64,000 nt of DNA from Gorsachius magnificus (Eukaryota > Chordata > Aves > Pelecaniformes > Ardeidae). The notes beneath the pieces are model-generated. The model saw only the letters and a list, made by a program, of their open reading frames with translations. It searched no databases and was not told the origin of the DNA. The position numbers and the translations under genes are program-made. Below are positions 60,541-64,000 of the stretch, in pieces. The stretch is taken from positions 3,595,821-3,659,820 of the forward strand of contig CM067081.1 in NCBI GenBank assembly GCA_034008185.1. Reading direction: 5' to 3'. Each line of letters starts with the position of its first letter. Positions within the stretch are counted from its first letter, which is position 1.

Positions 60541-62594
60541 TGGCTGAGATCATGCTTGCATCCCAGTTTAAAAACGCCTGTTGGACTGGTAGAGCAGCTG
60601 GTGTTGCACGAAGTAGCGTAATCAGACAAGATATATTTTTACTAGAAATCTCAAGAGTAAATCTTGCTCAGTCATTACTTTATTTCCATCATAAAAACTT
60701 GTTTGCCCAAGAGCCAAGTGTGTGATGCCAGTGCTTTCTTATCATGTAGTTTTATAAATGAGTCAAAATGTTCTCTACATCTCCACACCTACTTTTTCCT
60801 CCCTTTCTCACAACTATCCAGGTACTTGCATGACCTTTACCTCTCTATTACATCAGTATTTTGCAAGTGTTTACAAACTCACCAATAGTAAACTTTTATC
60901 TTGGCAAAGTGAGCGCAGCAGTGATTTTGCATTCTGCTTTTATCAGCTGACTTCAGCCTCGGAACTTCACAGCCCGGGGTTAATCCTGTATCTCGTGAAC
61001 TTTGTAATCTACAGGCAGTGGGTCAGGAAAGTTTATGGAAGTTTTTATCCATGTGGGTAAATGCAAAGTCCACTACTGGAAAAAAAACAGTCCTTAAACA
61101 AAGCAGATGCAATAAAACAAGGCTTCTGAAAAGGGGCCCTTTGGGAGTGTTTGGCTGCATATGGGGTGCATTGCAGAGGGTAGGCAGCATTTTCACACCA
61201 GCTCTTCCAATTTTACCTCATGTCTGATGAGCCTGAAGGATTCATTGCCATAAGAATCACACGGGGAAGACTGTCAGGGTTGAAAGTAGGATTAGGTATT
61301 TCTATGGGGAATGAGAAATGGCAGACCTAGATCAGAGGTGTGCAGAAACAAAATGAGGTTGTGCAAATTTCACAAGCACCATAGATGCCGATATGCCTTG
61401 ACCACCAGGAGCTGCCTCTGGGCTGCAAGATCTGCCCTCTGGGTGGACTGTTCTGGCATTACACCATGGGGCTTTGCCTGAAGGCATCAGGGCTTATGTG
61501 GTACCCTGTAGACAGGACAAGGCTGAGCGTTAATCTGCTCTCATATGGCAATTGCTTTGTTAATATGCATGGAGCCAAACTTCACTCCGACACTGAGCTC
61601 TTCAGAAGAGCCAGAAGAGCAAGGAGGACTTTTGTCTCTGGCTATTTGATTCATGCAGGTCTCAGGTGGTCTTCAAGACTTGAAGGTCCCAACCTGCTGC
61701 TGGTACTCTGAAGACATTCAAGACATACCCTTAACCTCAGTAATGGTATTTAAGAAGAAACCCCAGAGGGGATCTGTGCTGTCTGCAGTGATCTTCACGA
61801 CTGCAGCAGACCACCTATCTTCTTTGGAAGATGGGGCTGAATTCCCACCTCCTCCCACAAGCAGCAGCTCTCCCAGGGGCATCTCATTCGTCACTGGGGC
61901 CTCCAGACATTTTCCACACTACAAATAATAACACAGCTTCATGCTTGCAGATCCAACACTGTCAAACTAGACCAAGTGATCTGTGTATTCCCAGCGCATC
62001 TGCAAAGATGTGTAATTACCCTTGGTAATTTTTCCTGAGGGGATTTGGGGAAATAAAGCACGGTCCCACCTAAAGCTTCCCTCCTTTGGGCAAATTCCCA
62101 CATATTTCAAAGGGAGGGAAAAGAAATCAAAAAAACAGAGGTTATTGTTTGTTTAAGGAATCTGCAGAAGTGCCTTTGTTTCTGGGAATCTTATTAAAAG
62201 TCCCTTCCTCATGGAAATGTGGCTGGTGAGTAGGTACTTTGTCAAGTCAAAAAGAAAAAAAAAAACCCAGACCGGAAGCCTAATCACATTGAAACCATAT
62301 GTGCAGCATATGTCAGCGGTCGCAGAGAGCTTTAGAAAAAGTAACTGCAAAACCTCGGCCTCTGACTTCAAAGGGGTTTTAAAAGGGCCAAAATTTTGAT
62401 AACTAAATTTCTGCCTGTTAGGGAAAAGCCATGGGGATTTTTTTTTTTGTGCACGTGCATGTCTGTTGTTGTGAATAGTTGTGCTACAGAAAACTAACCA
62501 GAGGTCTCTACCATACAAAAAAAAAAAAAAAAAAAAAATCCTATCAGAGCTGGATTCCTCTCTGGGACCCTGCAGACCCCAGCACACACCAAGT
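60541..62594. other. Unique sequence with homopolymers, no gene seen
   Basis: About 2 kb. A run of 11 A ends near 62265, a run of 11 T spans 62438-62448 and A22 is at 62517-62538. No exon, RNA gene or repeat family was recognised. Confidence 0.5.
62517..62538. repeat. A22 homopolymer
   Basis: The longest homopolymer in the window, 56 bp upstream of the 5' truncation point of a CR1. CR1 does not use poly(A), so this is not its tail, and no other element was recognised beside it. Confidence 0.88.
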
Positions 62595-63393
62595 CATGAG
62601 GTTCAACAAGGCCAAGTGCAAGGTCCTGCACCTGGGTCTGGGTAACCTCCAGTATCAGTACAGGCTGGGGGAAGAAAGGATGGAGAGCAGCCCTGTTGAG
62701 AGAGACTTGGGGGTGCTGGTGGATGAAAAGCTGGACATGAGCCGGCAATGTGCGATGGCAGCCCAGAAGGCCAACCATGCCTTGGGCTGCATCAGGAGAA
62801 GCGTGGCCAGCAGGTCAAGGGAGGTGATTCTGCCCCTCTGCTCTGCTCTGGGGAGACCTCCCCTGGAGCCCTGCGTCCAGCTCTGGAGCCCTCAGCACAA
62901 GAAGGACTTGGACCTGTTGGAGCGGGTCCGGGTCCAGAGGAGGGCTACTAAAATGATCCGAGGGCTGGAGCCCCTCTCTTATGAGGCCAGGCTGGGAGAG
63001 TTGGGGGTGTTCAGCCTGGAGAAGAGAAGGCTGCGGGCAGAGCTGAGTGTGGCCATTCAGGGCTTAAAGGGGGCCCAGAGGAAAGGGGGGGACAAGCTTT
63101 TTAGTAGGGCCAGCTGTGTCAGGACAAGGGGTAATGGTTTTAAACTAAACCAGGGTAGGTTTAGACTGGATATAAGGAAGAAATTCTTTACAATGAGGGT
63201 GGTAAAACACTGGAACAGGTTGCCCAGAGAGGTGGTAGAGGCCCCATCCCTGGGAACATTCAAGACCAGGTTGGACGGGGCTGTGAGCAACCTGATGTGG
63301 TTAAAGGTGTCCCTGCTCCCTGCAGGGGGGTTGGGCTGGGTGACCTCTAGGGGTCCCTTCCAACCCAAAACATTCTATGATTCTATGATTCTA
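62595..63393 (+). mobile_element. CR1 5'-truncated copy (group B)
   Basis: 799 bp from CATGAGGTTCAACAAGGCC to about two and a half octamers at 63393. Nearly identical in layout to the latter part of 47688-48600 but with the [13 protein letters not shown] variant. It also carries a 6-bp addition (GTCCGG, about 62926) that makes VQR into VRVQR. Confidence 0.95.
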
Positions 63394-63435
63394 AGTCAGT
63401 CTTTTCACAAGCCATGGCTCTGTTCTAAAGCCTAG
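62596..63435 (+). pseudogene. CR1 ORF2 C-terminal remnant, uninterrupted frame
   Basis: A continuous frame of about 279 codons, from [18 protein letters not shown] through [40 protein letters not shown] and [20 protein letters not shown] to FYDSMIL. It lacks the catalytic FADD box and everything before it. The usual in-frame TGA supplied by the third octamer is changed (TCTAAGTC), so the frame reads 13 codons into flanking DNA before stopping at 63435. Upstream the frame also runs through the A22 tract as lysines, which is accidental. Confidence 0.9.
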
Positions 63436-64000
63436 TCCCGCCTTTGAAAAATGGCTTTGTTCAAGAATGGCACCATGGGGTCCTGTGTTTCCTGCCTCCC
63501 CTGGTTTCAACATGCCATGAGTGGTGTTTGCTTTCGTGAGGGCAAATGGTCTTTCCATCAGCAGTTGAGACTAAAAACTGTGGGTCGGAGGAGTTAACAC
63601 GGGCGCTTTCCCTTTTCATCTACAGCCATCTCTTACAGCCTTCAGCGTTTAGGTTGATCATAACACCCCCTTCATGGCCTTGATCTTCTTCTTTATTGAT
63701 ATGGAGTATCTTCATTGCAGGAAGGCATGAGTTCTCAGCACAAACTGAAGTTGTTGTGCTAGGTCCTGCACAAACACGGGTGGAATCCCTGAGCCAAATG
63801 CTTGGAGACCTGAAGGCAATCTGTAAAGCAAGGTGAGGGCAAACAAACTCTCCTCAGCTCCTGGCATAGCAGCCAGCACACGCCATCTGTGTCTGCAAGT
63901 GATAAGGGTCAGGGTTAAATCCCCCAAGGAAGCCTTTGCAGTGCTAAAGCAGACACACGACTTGCAATGGCTCAAGCAGGAGGAGGTGCATGGGAAGATC
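63394..64000. other. Unique sequence, no gene seen
   Basis: About 0.6 kb to the window edge. A minus frame of 87 codons (63712-63975) has no motif. Nothing else recognised. Confidence 0.45.

Noticed and set aside
62479..62595. N-terminal poly-lysine extension of the CR1 frame at 62596 as a fusion protein
   Set aside because: The lysines are the A22 homopolymer read in frame, and the preceding ATG is incidental.
1..64000. CRISPR arrays, bacterial operons, tRNA or rRNA genes
   Set aside because: No regularly spaced identical repeats, no cloverleaf or rRNA cores, and the repeat content is vertebrate (avian).

Overview
The window reads as bird (avian) nuclear DNA. The diagnostic signals are 18 copies of CR1, the dominant avian non-LTR retrotransposon. 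Nearly all are 5'-truncated, and 16 keep a 3' end made of the tandem octamer ATTCTATG (decayed in the oldest) instead of poly(A). Four LTRs or LTR pieces of avian endogenous-retrovirus type are also present, and short interspersed elements of mammalian type are absent apart from a few decayed MIR-like remnants. The LTR families resemble ones I associate with Neoaves rather than chicken, but that is recollection and not a search result. I see no host protein-coding gene, no convincing exon, no tRNA or rRNA, and no bacterial-type feature. This is intergenic or deep-intronic DNA.

Layout. 1-16.8 kb is mostly unique sequence: two CR1 pieces (346-796 and 6538-6604), AT microsatellites near 4.6-4.8 kb, a local direct duplication of about 165 bp (5303-5470 and 6357-6522), one MIR remnant and a 5' LTR fragment (13139-13445). 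16.8-28.5 kb holds a perfect solo LTR (16866-17419), three CR1 copies, two MIR-like remnants, a composite LTR (25898-27191) with a piece of another LTR inside it, and a CR1 fragment cut at both ends. 28.3-47 kb is mainly unique DNA with four CR1 copies, a CpG-dense stretch at 28.33-28.69 kb and AT-rich, homeodomain-motif-rich DNA at 43.8-45.5 kb. 47-64 kb is the repeat-dense end: eight CR1 copies, including the longest (59379-60540), and a second perfect solo LTR (49310-49900).

How it works together. There is no operon or pathway. The only proteins with recognisable ancestry are remnants of the CR1 ORF2 reverse transcriptase. All are 5'-truncated and most are also frameshifted, so none can act alone. 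The two solo LTRs carry intact 5-bp target duplications and are about 97-98% identical by hand count, so that LTR family was active fairly recently in this lineage. By hand, CR1 covers about 8.4 kb (13%) and LTR material about 2.7 kb (4%).

I did not find a convincing undescribed biological system. The observations most worth a second look are the 165-bp local duplication, the composite LTR, the variable 18-bp repeat inside the young LTR family, and the conserved-element candidate near 43.8-45.5 kb.
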